DNA of 44,898 nucleotides from a virus. The number at the start of each line of letters is the position of its first letter. The stretch's first letter is position 1. Shown here in pieces: positions 1 to 7,255 of this stretch. A program made the position numbers and the translations under genes. The notes under the pieces were generated by a model. It had not been told where the DNA came from and did no database searches. It saw nothing but the letters and a program-made list of their open reading frames with translations. The stretch is from the IMG/VR virus record IMGVR_UViG_3300012206_000009, positions 1 through 44,898 of that record, one strand, 5' to 3'.

Positions 1-133
1 TAAACTCTGCTTTGTACGCTTTATACACCTCGCTAATATGGTCTATAAGTTTCCTTTCGGTGTAGGTACCAAATAGCGTGATATGATCAACGTTTCCAGT
101 ACGGTAATACAAAGTGACTTGGACATCTTTCAT
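1..133 (-). CDS. Hypothetical protein, 5' part of a gene that spans the window ends
   Basis: The gene starts with ATG at 133 and runs left off position 1 without a stop. Its start overlaps the stop of the upstream gene (130..327) in an ATGA arrangement, which implies translational coupling. Continuing from base 44898 on the minus strand keeps the frame open for 18 further codons to a TAG at 44843, giving a protein of 62 residues. The halves fit one small alpha/beta protein: a beta-rich N-terminus, a helix around TERKLIDHISEVYKAY, then FITGENGKLITV. No family is recognised. Confidence 0.75.
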   Translation of the reverse strand, partial: MKDVQVTLYYRTGNVDHITLFGTYTERKLIDHISEVYKAYKAEF

Positions 134-327
134 ATCTTTGCTCTTTCAGCAGCGTGTGCAACGCAATGGACTGCAAGAACTCCACATATCGGACAGAATT
201 TGTGGAATATCTGTAGCCTTTCCTCGAGTGGAAGTTGAAGCAGGAGCAACATTGCAGAGTCGAAGAGATCACTGTTGAGAATACTCAAAGCCTGGAGCAT
301 ATTACTCTCTCTTATAGCTGTACTCAT
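130..327 (-). CDS. Small early protein with a CxxC and His-rich end
   Basis: This encodes 65 residues. The ATG at 327 is chosen over a longer frame because AGGAG sits correctly upstream of it. The protein is helical and ends with FCPICG followed by HC and HAAE, so a zinc-binding site is possible. It is the first gene after the 14-bp repeat region on this strand and overlaps the next gene by 4 bases. The function is unknown. Confidence 0.65.
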   Translation of the reverse strand: MSTAIRESNMLQALSILNSDLFDSAMLLLLQLPLEERLQIFHKFCPICGVLAVHCVAHAAERAKI

Positions 328-764
328 ATTTAATCTCCTGTCATCTGTGTTTATGGACTGTGAACCGTTCTGTATATACATATATACAGAGTCACATTAC
401 AGAAGACTCTTCTCATATACGCATACATGAAAAGAGATATCGCCTAGAGACCATGTACACCAGTCACTCTTGTAGGATTCCCGGATTACTAGGGGGGATA
501 GAGTCTCTCTCTATGAATGGTCTAGAGAGTAGACTATCACGCTATGATGTTACAACACCATTAACCCTATACAGTATCCTGTCGAGAGAAACAGTAACTA
601 GGGGATATGTCCGACTCCAACTGCCTTCTCTGTTATCCAGAGTGGATAGTAAGAGCATAACCGAAATAGAAGAGTATTGCAAGGAGAATATATGAGATTT
701 TTGCATTATTGGTTAGATTCTTGTATCGGGAGAAAATCTCTACTCTGGCATAACTCTTGCAATT
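328..764. other. Probable non-coding spacer with palindrome and G-run
   Basis: I see no convincing gene here. The plus-strand frame 360-695 lacks a ribosome binding site. Landmarks are a near-perfect palindrome at 370-389 (arms CTGTATATA and TATATACAG, two-base centre), a possible operator for the minus operon starting at 327, and TACTAGGGGGG at 487-497, whose 11-mer recurs in the non-coding stretch at 42129-42139. Confidence 0.45.
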
Positions 765-794
765 TAAGTAGTATTTATACATAAATACTACTTA
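765..794. repeat. 14-bp-arm inverted repeat beside the iteron array
   Basis: Positions 765-778 and 781-794 are perfect inverted repeats separated by two bases (arm TAAGTAGTATTTAT). The dyad abuts the tandem array and shares its TAGTATTTAT core, so it may be a dimeric binding site for the protein that recognises the array. Confidence 0.75.
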
Positions 795-802
795 TTGGTG
801 GA

Positions 803-984
803 TTAGTAGGTATGGATTAGTATTTATGGATTAATAGATAAATACTAATATGTATATATTAGTATTTATAGATTAGTATGTATATATTAGTTACTAAGGA
901 TTAGTAAATATGTACTAGTAAGTATATACTAGTAAATGTAGATTAGTAAAGAAATACTAGTATAGATGTATTGGTATACTATAA
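803..984. repeat. Tandem array of thirteen 14-bp iteron-like units
   Basis: Reading in steps of exactly 14 bases from 803 gives thirteen consecutive units that begin TTAGTA, CTAGTA or a one-base variant (starts 803, 817, 831 and so on to 971). The consensus is roughly YTAGTAnRTATRKA. Units 817 to 849 also form a 12-bp-arm dyad, and TATGTATATATTAGT occurs at 849 and 877, two units apart. Weaker units may continue on both sides (789, 985). The array is non-coding and lies between minus-strand early genes close to divergent promoters. Iterons of an origin of replication are the favoured reading. A partition or regulator-binding array is possible. Confidence 0.85.
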
Positions 985-1072
985 GTTATGTTATGGTATC
1001 AAGTATTAGTTATAATAGTAGTAGTATATCATATACTATATACCTAAACATAACGCTTATAACAGAATTGAG

Positions 1073-1092
1073 ATTCTGAAATATTCTGAAAT
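1073..1092. repeat. Perfect tandem 10-mer
   Basis: ATTCTGAAAT occurs twice head to tail, just beyond the end of the minus-strand gene 1108..1425 and near the iteron array. Confidence 0.6.
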
Positions 1093-1107
1093 TGAAATGA
1101 GAAAGTA

Positions 1108-1425
1108 TTATCCCCTTACTTTCCTACTCTCTTCATCTATTATATCTTGTAAAGACTTGTATTCTATATGTTCTAGTTGTCTATCGAGGTCTTCATGTTG
1201 TAGGGTCTCTGCTAGAGCAAATACCTTCTCTCGTAAGAGAGGATCATAGAAGCATGTATAAATAATTCGTAACCCTAGTACAAAAACTTGTCTAGTACTA
1301 GATAAAGTAGGGGTATATGGAAAGAAGTAGTCTCGTATAGACTTGAAAAGGAAATAGTCAGAAGGCTTAAATCCTGGAAGTTTAAGGAATTTGTAGAAAT
1401 CTTTATGTTTTTTCTCATCAAACAT
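1108..1425 (-). CDS. Hypothetical early protein, 105 aa
   Basis: An intact frame starts with ATG at 1425 preceded by GGAG. The protein is rich in aromatic and charged residues, with an N-terminal FYKFLKLPGF stretch and a helical, acidic C-terminus. It has no recognised motif. It is the first gene left of the divergent early promoters and the last before the 14-bp array, so an origin-binding or early regulatory role is possible but is inference from position only. Confidence 0.6.
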   Translation of the reverse strand: MFDEKKHKDFYKFLKLPGFKPSDYFLFKSIRDYFFPYTPTLSSTRQVFVLGLRIIYTCFYDPLLREKVFALAETLQHEDLDRQLEHIEYKSLQDIIDEESRKVRG

Positions 1426-1435
1426 ATTTTCTCCA

Positions 1436-1464
1436 TTGACATTTTTCTAGAGGTTCTGTATATT
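1436..1464 (+). promoter_or_regulatory. Near-consensus sigma70 promoter for the rightward early operon
   Basis: TTGACA (1436-1441) is followed after 17 bases by TATATT (1459-1464), with TG just upstream of the -10 as in extended -10 promoters. Transcription should start near 1471. The first gene starts at 1510 behind an AAAGGAAG ribosome binding site. Confidence 0.8.
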
Positions 1465-1482
1465 TAAGAAAAGTTAGTATAG

Positions 1483-1491
1483 AGTATAACA
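1483..1491 (-). promoter_or_regulatory. Possible extended -10 promoter for the leftward early gene
   Basis: The minus strand reads TGTTATACT, an extended -10 element, with no good -35. Its predicted start near 1476 faces the rightward promoter, so the two would overlap and interfere. Confidence 0.4.
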
Positions 1492-1509
1492 CAAATAGAA
1501 AGGAAGTAC

Positions 1510-1929
1510 ATGCCAGTGGATGAGGTAGTGGAAAAGGAGAACCTCTTGAAAGATTTCTCATATAGTGCATATGAGAGCATTGTTCCAGAGGAAGTACGAG
1601 AGGTCTTAGCGAAGGTATTTGCCGATCAAGTCTATGGATGGAAGCGAAAAGCAAAGATTATCCTTCGGTTACAGAGTGCTCACATGCGGGTAGTAGAAGT
1701 AGAGAGTGAGCTTATTGACGCTTGTGAAGGAAGGAGTGCAGCTCGTCAACCACGTAGCAGAGAAGACATGGCAAGAGTCTCTGTGAGAAGCTTTCTTGAA
1801 GGTCTTGATGAGAGTAAACTACAACGATTGGCTGAGAAACATTGGGTATCATATAACAGTTTTATCTCTAAGAATGATAGAGTAGGGCTTATTGAAGCCT
1901 TGGTTGATGCGATGCTTGCTGGAGAGTAG
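1510..1929 (+). CDS. Early hypothetical protein with a SAP-like C-terminus
   Basis: This encodes 139 residues. The ATG at 1510 sits behind AAAGGAAG and the strong promoter at 1436, so it is probably among the first genes expressed. The protein is highly charged and helical. Residues of about 95-135 (SFLEGLDESKLQRLAEKHW followed by a helix ending in LIEALVDAML) resemble a SAP or HeH helix-extension-helix nucleic-acid-binding fold, which is a weak similarity. The N-terminal part is not recognised. Confidence 0.75.
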   Translation: MPVDEVVEKENLLKDFSYSAYESIVPEEVREVLAKVFADQVYGWKRKAKIILRLQSAHMRVVEVESELIDACEGRSAARQPRSREDMARVSVRSFLEGLDESKLQRLAEKHWVSYNSFISKNDRVGLIEALVDAMLAGE

Positions 1930-1962
1930 TACATAACCTCTCTACTGAGTATAGAGGGATTA

Positions 1963-2044
1963 TAAAAGGTAGACATTCTTGCTTGTGTATTATATACAGG
2001 ATATGATATACAAGAGTCCTCTAGGATGTCTACCTTTTATTTTA
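1963..2044 (+). ncRNA. Structured RNA or terminator after the first early gene
   Basis: A 14-bp outer stem (1963-1976 with 2026-2039) encloses a second 14-bp hairpin (1982-1995 with 2001-2014, loop ACAGG). The inner stem has one G-U and one U-G pair in the plus-strand RNA, which would be mismatches in the opposite RNA, so the structure is probably used on the plus strand. The outer stem runs into TTTTATTTT, so it may terminate transcription. It could also be a discrete small RNA or an mRNA processing element. A smaller hairpin lies at about 1938-1957. Confidence 0.6.
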
Positions 2045-2063
2045 CCTATTCTAAAGTCTAGTA

Positions 2064-2405
2064 ATGAGACATAGATCAATGAAGTATATAAGAAAGGATA
2101 TGTTTGACTTATTAAGTAATATGGATAAGGTTATAGTGTATCTGTTATTACATAAAGGAAGCTATGTAAAATGCTATAAGATAGAAAGAGCATGTCATTT
2201 AACTAAAGGTACAGCAGGATCGTATATAAAATGGCTAAGGTTTAAGGGAATAGTAAAGAGGAGAAGGGTAAGCGAGGGAAGTAATGTTAAATATATATAC
2301 AGTATTAATAAGTTAGCAAAGAATAAACAGTATCTACAAAGTTTAATAATTACGACAGAGCATGGAAAGATACGAGATGGAAATACTCCCAGCATTACAA
2401 GATAA
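2064..2405 (+). CDS. Winged-helix DNA-binding protein
   Basis: This encodes 113 residues. Residues of about 20-80 read as a winged helix-turn-helix: VIVYLLLHKGSYV, then KIERACHLTKGTAGSYIKWL as the helix-turn-helix, then a basic wing (KGIVKRRRVSEG). A transcriptional or replication regulator is likely. The ribosome binding site of the first ATG is poor, so a start at M6 is possible. The 3' end overlaps the ERF gene. Confidence 0.65.
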   Translation: MRHRSMKYIRKDMFDLLSNMDKVIVYLLLHKGSYVKCYKIERACHLTKGTAGSYIKWLRFKGIVKRRRVSEGSNVKYIYSINKLAKNKQYLQSLIITTEHGKIRDGNTPSITR

Positions 2406-3129
2406 TCAAGTTGCTCTACTTATCTCTCAAGCTATAGACAAGAATGTACCTGTAGAAGCGTTAGAGAAGCTATTGCTCATGAGAGAGAAGCTAAAAGCAG
2501 AAGAAGCTAGAGAGTCTTTTTATAGTAGTATGTCAGAGTTTCAGGGAGAATGTCCTATTATTCCAAAGTCTAAGAAAGTATATGGACAGAGTGGGTTTTT
2601 ATATGCTTACGCTCCTGTTGAATATATACTTTCATATGGAGATCCATGTATTAAAGAGTTGTTAAAGAAACATGGATTTTCATATTCTATGAAGTCGTAT
2701 GTAAATTTTAAGGAGAAGTATGTAGAGGCTTTGTGTGTAGTTAGACATATACGTGGGCATGAAGAAAGTACCTCATATCCTGCCTCGTTTGAGCTAGAAG
2801 AGAAAACGAGAGCTATGACTATGAGTAAGTACATAACTGGTATACAGACATATGCTGCCAGGTATGCATTTAAGAATGCATTTGGTATTATTACAGGAGA
2901 GGTAGATCATGATAATTATGTAGGTAGAAATGTAAAAGAAACTTTAGTAACAGAAGAGGAGGTGATGAGTATTAAAGAGTTATTGGACAAGTCAGGGTTT
3001 GAGAAGGAGGGTATATATAAGGAATTCAAAGTACAGGGACTACATGAGCTAACACTTAAACAAGGGAGTAAAGTTATAGATGCTCTTAAGAGATATATAG
3101 AAGCTCAGCACAGAGACCCATTAACTTAG
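2362..3129 (+). CDS. erf: ERF-family single-strand DNA annealing protein
   Basis: This encodes 255 residues. The pattern is that of ERF recombinases: a helical N-terminus, ARESFYSSMSEFQGECP, then KVYGQSGFLYAYAPVEYI (residues of about 75-90), FSYSMKSY, and AMTMSKYITGIQTYAARYAF. ERF proteins anneal complementary single strands during phage recombination and genome circularisation. The gene overlaps the 3' end of the winged-helix gene and is followed by an acidic protein that may be its partner. Confidence 0.85.
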   Translation: MERYEMEILPALQDNQVALLISQAIDKNVPVEALEKLLLMREKLKAEEARESFYSSMSEFQGECPIIPKSKKVYGQSGFLYAYAPVEYILSYGDPCIKELLKKHGFSYSMKSYVNFKEKYVEALCVVRHIRGHEESTSYPASFELEEKTRAMTMSKYITGIQTYAARYAFKNAFGIITGEVDHDNYVGRNVKETLVTEEEVMSIKELLDKSGFEKEGIYKEFKVQGLHELTLKQGSKVIDALKRYIEAQHRDPLT

Positions 3130-3175
3130 CATCTACTATTCAATCAAAGTAACACAAGTAAAAAGGACAAGAGAA

Positions 3176-3799
3176 ATGAGCGAGAGAGTTGGAAAAGCAA
3201 GTGAAGTAGTAGAAGTAGAGAAGAAAGATGTACGTGAGTTGTTTAATAATGAGAACTCAGTAGAGATGGATAATCCATTTCCTTCTAAGGGAAATGGAGA
3301 ACTAGACGAAGATTTTATTCTAGATCCTCAAAGAACTAAAAGTCTAGAGGATAACCTATCTCTACCTGCTGGACAGTATAAGTGGAATAAAGAGAGAGTA
3401 GCGGAAGCTACTAAAGAAACAGTAAATCCTACTATACGTAAGAGATATATTGAGGATGACAAGGAGATAGGAGACTTATCTTCTAATGGTAGGCTTGTAT
3501 ATAATGTGTCAGGTATAGTAGCTCCAGCACAGGAAGGTAGGAAAGGAAGGTTTTCCTTTGATATCTCTCCTGATATTAGATATAAGAGAGACGATGAAGG
3601 GAATATATCTCAACCCAAGACTAACGACTTTGCTAATGATAACTGGGCTAAGTGTAGTAAGTTATACTTTAGTAAATATGATGGATCTCCTAAAGGGACT
3701 AGAGATGTATTAGATATGCTACAACAGGGTATGTACTTTATGTACATTACGTTAAGTAAGAATGGAGGGAACTTTTTAGGTAATATGAAAGGTATGTAG
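3176..3799 (+). CDS. Acidic replication/recombination-module protein, possibly SSB-like
   Basis: This encodes 207 residues, with a good AAAGGA-type site upstream of the ATG. The N-terminal 80 residues are acidic and low in structure. Residues 100-207 look beta-rich (LVYNVSGIVAP, FSFDISPDIRYK, MYFMYITLSKNGGNFLG), compatible with an OB-like fold. The position after erf and before the polymerase genes suggests a single-strand DNA-binding or recombination accessory role. That is inference, and no family motif is certain. Confidence 0.7.
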   Translation: MSERVGKASEVVEVEKKDVRELFNNENSVEMDNPFPSKGNGELDEDFILDPQRTKSLEDNLSLPAGQYKWNKERVAEATKETVNPTIRKRYIEDDKEIGDLSSNGRLVYNVSGIVAPAQEGRKGRFSFDISPDIRYKRDDEGNISQPKTNDFANDNWAKCSKLYFSKYDGSPKGTRDVLDMLQQGMYFMYITLSKNGGNFLGNMKGM

Positions 3800-3964
3800 A
3801 TGAATATTCCATCTAGAGAGGAGATAAAGCTTATTGCGGAGTATATCTCAGATTGGCTCGATAAGAATGAAGATGAGGCGTCAGGCTACTTCTATAACTC
3901 TCGTAAGGAGGATTTTATAGAGTATATATCTCAGGTAATAAGGGATTATTATAGTACTTTGTAA
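3800..3964 (+). CDS. Small acidic hypothetical protein, 54 aa
   Basis: The ATG at 3800 overlaps the stop of the upstream gene by one to two bases, and the frame is intact to TAA. The sequence is helical and acidic (IPSREEIKLIAEYISDWL near the start). It directly precedes the terminator at 3967-3998 and is the last gene of the erf transcription unit. The function is unknown. Confidence 0.6.
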   Translation: MNIPSREEIKLIAEYISDWLDKNEDEASGYFYNSRKEDFIEYISQVIRDYYSTL

Positions 3965-3966
3965 TA

Positions 3967-3998
3967 TAAAAGGGTAAGGATGAGAACTTACCCTTTTA
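3967..3998 (+). terminator. Rho-independent terminator between erf and polymerase genes
   Basis: A perfect 12-bp stem (TAAAAGGGTAAG with CTTACCCTTTTA) has an 8-base loop and ends in TTTT. By symmetry it could act in both directions. No clear promoter lies between it and the next gene at 4025, so it probably works as a partial attenuator that lowers polymerase expression. Confidence 0.75.
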
Positions 3999-4024
3999 CA
4001 TATATGTTATAGTAAGGATTGAAG

Positions 4025-5560
4025 ATGCCTATTCCAAAGCCTGATAAATGTATAGGGTGTCCTTTCTATGAATTATCTCCGTACATAACACCTGATTATT
4101 ATGTAGAGAATAGTGAGGTATGTATAGTAGCACAAGCTCCGGGAGAGCATGAGGAGTATGGAAAGGAAATAGTGGAGTATATATATGATAATGGTAGAAA
4201 GGTAGAGATGTGTGATAATGTAAGACCACAACCTTTAATAGGACCTACAGGGAGATGGTTGAAAGATGAATTCTGGCCTTTGACTAGGATACCATATGAT
4301 AGAGTGTCAAGAGCGAATATTATAAAGTGTAGACCACATGGAAAGAATGATCTCCCTAGTATCGGCAGTAATAAAGTTGTTAACGGTATTACACCTACTA
4401 TACTTAAAGAGGCTATTGAGCGTTGTACAAGGTTATATATGCATATCCCTGACTCTACTAAATACATTATGGCTATGGGTGGTATATCCCTCTATGCCTT
4501 AACAGAATTACAAGGGAGTAATAACGGTATAACAAGTTGGAGAGGTTGGGTATTAGGCAGGGACACAGAGACAAAACAGATACTAGGATTTGATGGGTAC
4601 TATGACCCCATTAGAAATGATCCTTTTATAAAGAACATATACCCTGTTCTTCATATAGCTTCTCTATTTCAAAGCCCTACTCTTTACAGAGCTACTATGT
4701 TAGATTTTGTGAAGTTTGGTAGATTAGTGGAAGGCACATGGCCTTTACCTATACCACATATGCATATAAACATACAACCTAAAAGTATACCTAAGTATAT
4801 AGGATTTGATACAGAGTATGATATATATGATAATAATAGATTAGAAATGTGGAGTCTAGCAGATGTGGAAGGTAATATTTACGTCATGGATGTTCGGTAC
4901 TCTAGTAGTATTAATATTCTATCTGTTATGTCTGGCACTACAGTAGTAACACAGAATGGTCTTGTAGATCTACCACACTTTACAGAGGTGTTTAATGTAG
5001 AGAGTATAAAGCTAGAGGATTGTATGTTAGCTTGGGCTACTCTATTTCCAGGAGAGCCTACTAATCTTGATTACATGACTTCATGTGTAGGAGCGTATAA
5101 TAGACATAAGCATATAAGGACTACTAGAGATATTAGGGAAAAGTATTTCTATGCAGGACTAGATGCTGATACTACGTTAAATAGTGTATGGAAGTATTTG
5201 TTAAGAGAGTTCAGTAAGGATACGTTATCCTGGCAGGAATATGTGTTACGTAGACAACCTTTGTTATATATAATAGATAAGTTTCAGGAGAATGGTATAG
5301 AAGTATGGAGAGATAGAGTAAATATTGTTGTGGAGTTGTTGAATACAGAGATAGAGAGTATTAAGGAAAGGAGTAAAGAAATAACAGGTAATCCTGACTT
5401 TAATATTGCCAGTCATCAGCAGGTAGGTAGTGCTGTGTATGAAGGGGTGTATGTAACAGAGGGACCTGTAAAGGTCAGGAGAAGTACAAAGTTGAAGTCA
5501 CTAGCAGAGGAAATTATGAGAGAAGCTCAGGAGTATCTAGATTCTATAGGAGCAGAATAG
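4025..5560 (+). CDS. UDG-like / 3'-5' exonuclease fusion, N-terminal half of a family A DNA polymerase
   Basis: This encodes 511 residues from the ATG at 4025, behind AAGGA. Residues 1-235 resemble family 4/5 uracil-DNA glycosylases: AQAPGEHE at 37-44, GPTGRWL at 73-79, NIIKCRP at 98-104, and Cys 9, 12, 102 and 134 placed like an iron-sulfur set. The usual HPS motif reads HIAS (210-213), so glycosylase activity is doubtful. Residues 258-390 are a DEDDy proofreading exonuclease: FDTEYD at 261-266, NGLVDLP at 311-317, YAGLD at 376-380. It ends in the thumb (FNIASHQQVGSAVYE, then about 40 residues). The palm and fingers are in 6053..7255. SPO1-type phage polymerases also carry a UDG-like N-terminus. 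Confidence 0.88.
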   Translation: MPIPKPDKCIGCPFYELSPYITPDYYVENSEVCIVAQAPGEHEEYGKEIVEYIYDNGRKVEMCDNVRPQPLIGPTGRWLKDEFWPLTRIPYDRVSRANIIKCRPHGKNDLPSIGSNKVVNGITPTILKEAIERCTRLYMHIPDSTKYIMAMGGISLYALTELQGSNNGITSWRGWVLGRDTETKQILGFDGYYDPIRNDPFIKNIYPVLHIASLFQSPTLYRATMLDFVKFGRLVEGTWPLPIPHMHINIQPKSIPKYIGFDTEYDIYDNNRLEMWSLADVEGNIYVMDVRYSSSINILSVMSGTTVVTQNGLVDLPHFTEVFNVESIKLEDCMLAWATLFPGEPTNLDYMTSCVGAYNRHKHIRTTRDIREKYFYAGLDADTTLNSVWKYLLREFSKDTLSWQEYVLRRQPLLYIIDKFQENGIEVWRDRVNIVVELLNTEIESIKERSKEITGNPDFNIASHQQVGSAVYEGVYVTEGPVKVRRSTKLKSLAEEIMREAQEYLDSIGAE

Positions 5561-5561
5561 A

Positions 5562-5705
5562 GTGACACTGTACTATCTTAAGCACGCAATAAACTTCTGG
5601 TCATACAGATGCTCTATATTAGAGCATGATATGGAGCTTTACGGGAGGTATGTATTAGATGCGTATGATCCACCAGGAGATGACGAAGCGGATCTATGGG
5701 ATTGA
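5562..5705 (+). CDS. Small protein between polymerase halves, 47 aa
   Basis: GTG at 5562 follows the previous stop by one base, with GGAG about ten bases upstream. An internal ATG at 5631 is an alternative start. The N-terminal half is basic and aromatic (VTLYYLKHAINFWSYRC). The C-terminus is acidic (DPPGDDEADLWD), like the acidic tails that recruit partners in SSB-type proteins. The function is unknown, and the gene may be replication-linked through position. Confidence 0.5.
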   Translation: MTLYYLKHAINFWSYRCSILEHDMELYGRYVLDAYDPPGDDEADLWD

Positions 5706-5744
5706 AGAAGCTATGAGAGTGTTAGAAACAGAGGAGAGTGAGTA

Positions 5745-6053
5745 ATGTTAGCAGATGTTGAAAGAATAGAAGTAGGAGAGATATTTATAATCTCTAATGG
5801 GGAGTGTTCAGACTATTCAGTATTCGGTATTTATAGAGCACTGAGGGAGATTAATGTAGCGGTTGTTATAGAGATATGTAAAAGGTATGAGTATATAGTA
5901 GACTTTATATATGCTCCAATTAACTGTACAGATTTTTATAAAATACTAGCTGACTTGGTAACAGAAGGTTATTGTGAGAAGCTAGAGAGTAAAGAGATAT
6001 ACCTAGGAGCTTGCAACAGACCTAATGTACATATTGTTGAGGTGGGTACGTAA
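5745..6053 (+). CDS. Hypothetical protein between polymerase halves, 102 aa
   Basis: An intact frame with GAGGAG upstream ends in TAATG, shared with the start of the polymerase gene, so the two are probably translated in coupled fashion. Alternating hydrophobic strands and helices suggest a small alpha/beta protein. Four cysteines are scattered rather than paired. No family is recognised. It does not resemble an intein or homing endonuclease. Confidence 0.65.
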   Translation: MLADVERIEVGEIFIISNGECSDYSVFGIYRALREINVAVVIEICKRYEYIVDFIYAPINCTDFYKILADLVTEGYCEKLESKEIYLGACNRPNVHIVEVGT

Positions 6054-7255
6054 TGCCTAAAACTATAAAAGGTAGAACGAGCAGAGATGAGTTATTAAAA
6101 GCTTTACAGAAGGATAATATATCAGGTATACAAAAGGAAGTAGCTAAGTTAAGGCTTGAGTACTCTGATATACATACTCTAAGGAGTACTTTTCTAGAGT
6201 GTTTAAGGTATTCTGAAAGGATAAATCCTGTTATACTCCCTACACAAGCTAGTGGGAGATGGAGTTATATAGACCCTCCTTTATCGGGATTCCCTAAGAG
6301 ATGTATAAATCCTGAGTGCTCTAAGAAAGTACATAGAAAGACAGATACATGTTGGTCTATTAGAGACTGCATAAGGCCTGATAAGAATACATTCTGGATA
6401 GAGCATGACCTGGACGCAGTAGAGCATAGGATATATTGTTTGATATTAGATTGGAAAGAGAGGTTAACGGATTTAAGAAGTGGAAAGGATATTCATACAC
6501 CTGTCACTTGTACTTTGTTTAATCTCCCTATGTGCAGTAATGTATATAATCCTCATACTTCGGAAGAAGATGAAAAATGGAGACAAGAGGTAGGGTGGAA
6601 TGGGAAGGATGATTCTAGAAGAACTATTAGTAAGAACTTTACCTATGGACAAGGACAGTATGCGTATGTTTATTTAAAAAATAAGTATAGTAAAAGAGCT
6701 GTAAAACTACCGTATAGAGAGTATAAAGGGCTTGTATACACACCCGAAGTTGTGTATCTTATACCTAATATAGAGTCGTATTTGATAAAGGACAAAGAGA
6801 CAGGGGAGCTAAGAAGACCTGACTATATAAACTTAGCTATTAAGTTTATGGAAGATAATGTAGAGATACAGAGTAGAAAGGCGGTGGAGATGGAGGTTAT
6901 TAGAAAAGATAAGATAGCTAGGACGCTATATGGGGGGAGAAGACTTTTTTATTTCAGTAACCAAAATACCGCTAAGCAGGGATTTAACCATAGAATACAA
7001 GGTACTGTAGCTAGTTATATTAATGAGTCATGTATATTATTGCAAAAGGAGTTTCCTGATTCATATCTAGTGCAGAATAAGCATGATAGTTTGTCATGGT
7101 GTTTTATATATGAAAGTAGTAGTGTACAAGGTAGAAAGGAAGAAGAGGAGCAGATATTACAAGTGTATAAAAGTATAACACAGAGAGAGCTTGTGTATAA
7201 GAGCAATAGTATCCCAATAACAGCTACTTTTAAGGTTATAAGGAGAGAGGTATGA
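6053..7255 (+). CDS. Family A DNA polymerase, polymerase domain (separate subunit)
   Basis: This encodes 400 residues. The N-terminus (KGRTSRDELLKAL, then LEYSDIHTLRSTFLECL) matches the region after the exonuclease and thumb in Pol I. SGRWSYIDPPLSGFP at 67-81 is the TGRLSS..PNLQNIP equivalent. Motif A is EHDLDAVEHRIY (117-128, Asp 119), the O helix is RRTISKNFTYGQG (189-201), and motif C is VQNKHDSLSW (about 340-349). A cysteine-rich insert (CINPEC, then C and C at 84-106) precedes motif A. With 4025..5560 it reconstitutes exonuclease plus polymerase, so the enzyme is split in two chains. Confidence 0.9.
   Translation: MPKTIKGRTSRDELLKALQKDNISGIQKEVAKLRLEYSDIHTLRSTFLECLRYSERINPVILPTQASGRWSYIDPPLSGFPKRCINPECSKKVHRKTDTCWSIRDCIRPDKNTFWIEHDLDAVEHRIYCLILDWKERLTDLRSGKDIHTPVTCTLFNLPMCSNVYNPHTSEEDEKWRQEVGWNGKDDSRRTISKNFTYGQGQYAYVYLKNKYSKRAVKLPYREYKGLVYTPEVVYLIPNIESYLIKDKETGELRRPDYINLAIKFMEDNVEIQSRKAVEMEVIRKDKIARTLYGGRRLFYFSNQNTAKQGFNHRIQGTVASYINESCILLQKEFPDSYLVQNKHDSLSWCFIYESSSVQGRKEEEEQILQVYKSITQRELVYKSNSIPITATFKVIRREV

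Noticed and set aside
360-695. Plus-strand open frame of 111 codons
   Set aside because: It has no ribosome binding site and unusual Ser/Arg-rich composition, overlaps a palindromic region and opposes the leftward operon. It looks like a chance frame in a regulatory spacer.
803-984. CRISPR array
   Set aside because: The units are 14 bp, contiguous and degenerate, with no unique spacers and no cas genes.
4008-4013. Extended -10 promoter for the polymerase gene
   Set aside because: TGTTATAGT is present, but transcription would start after the ribosome binding site of the gene at 4025, and the -35 is poor.
5561-6052. Intein, group I intron or homing gene splitting the polymerase
   Set aside because: There are no splice-junction residues, no endonuclease motif, and normal small genes with their own start signals and tight spacing lie between the halves.
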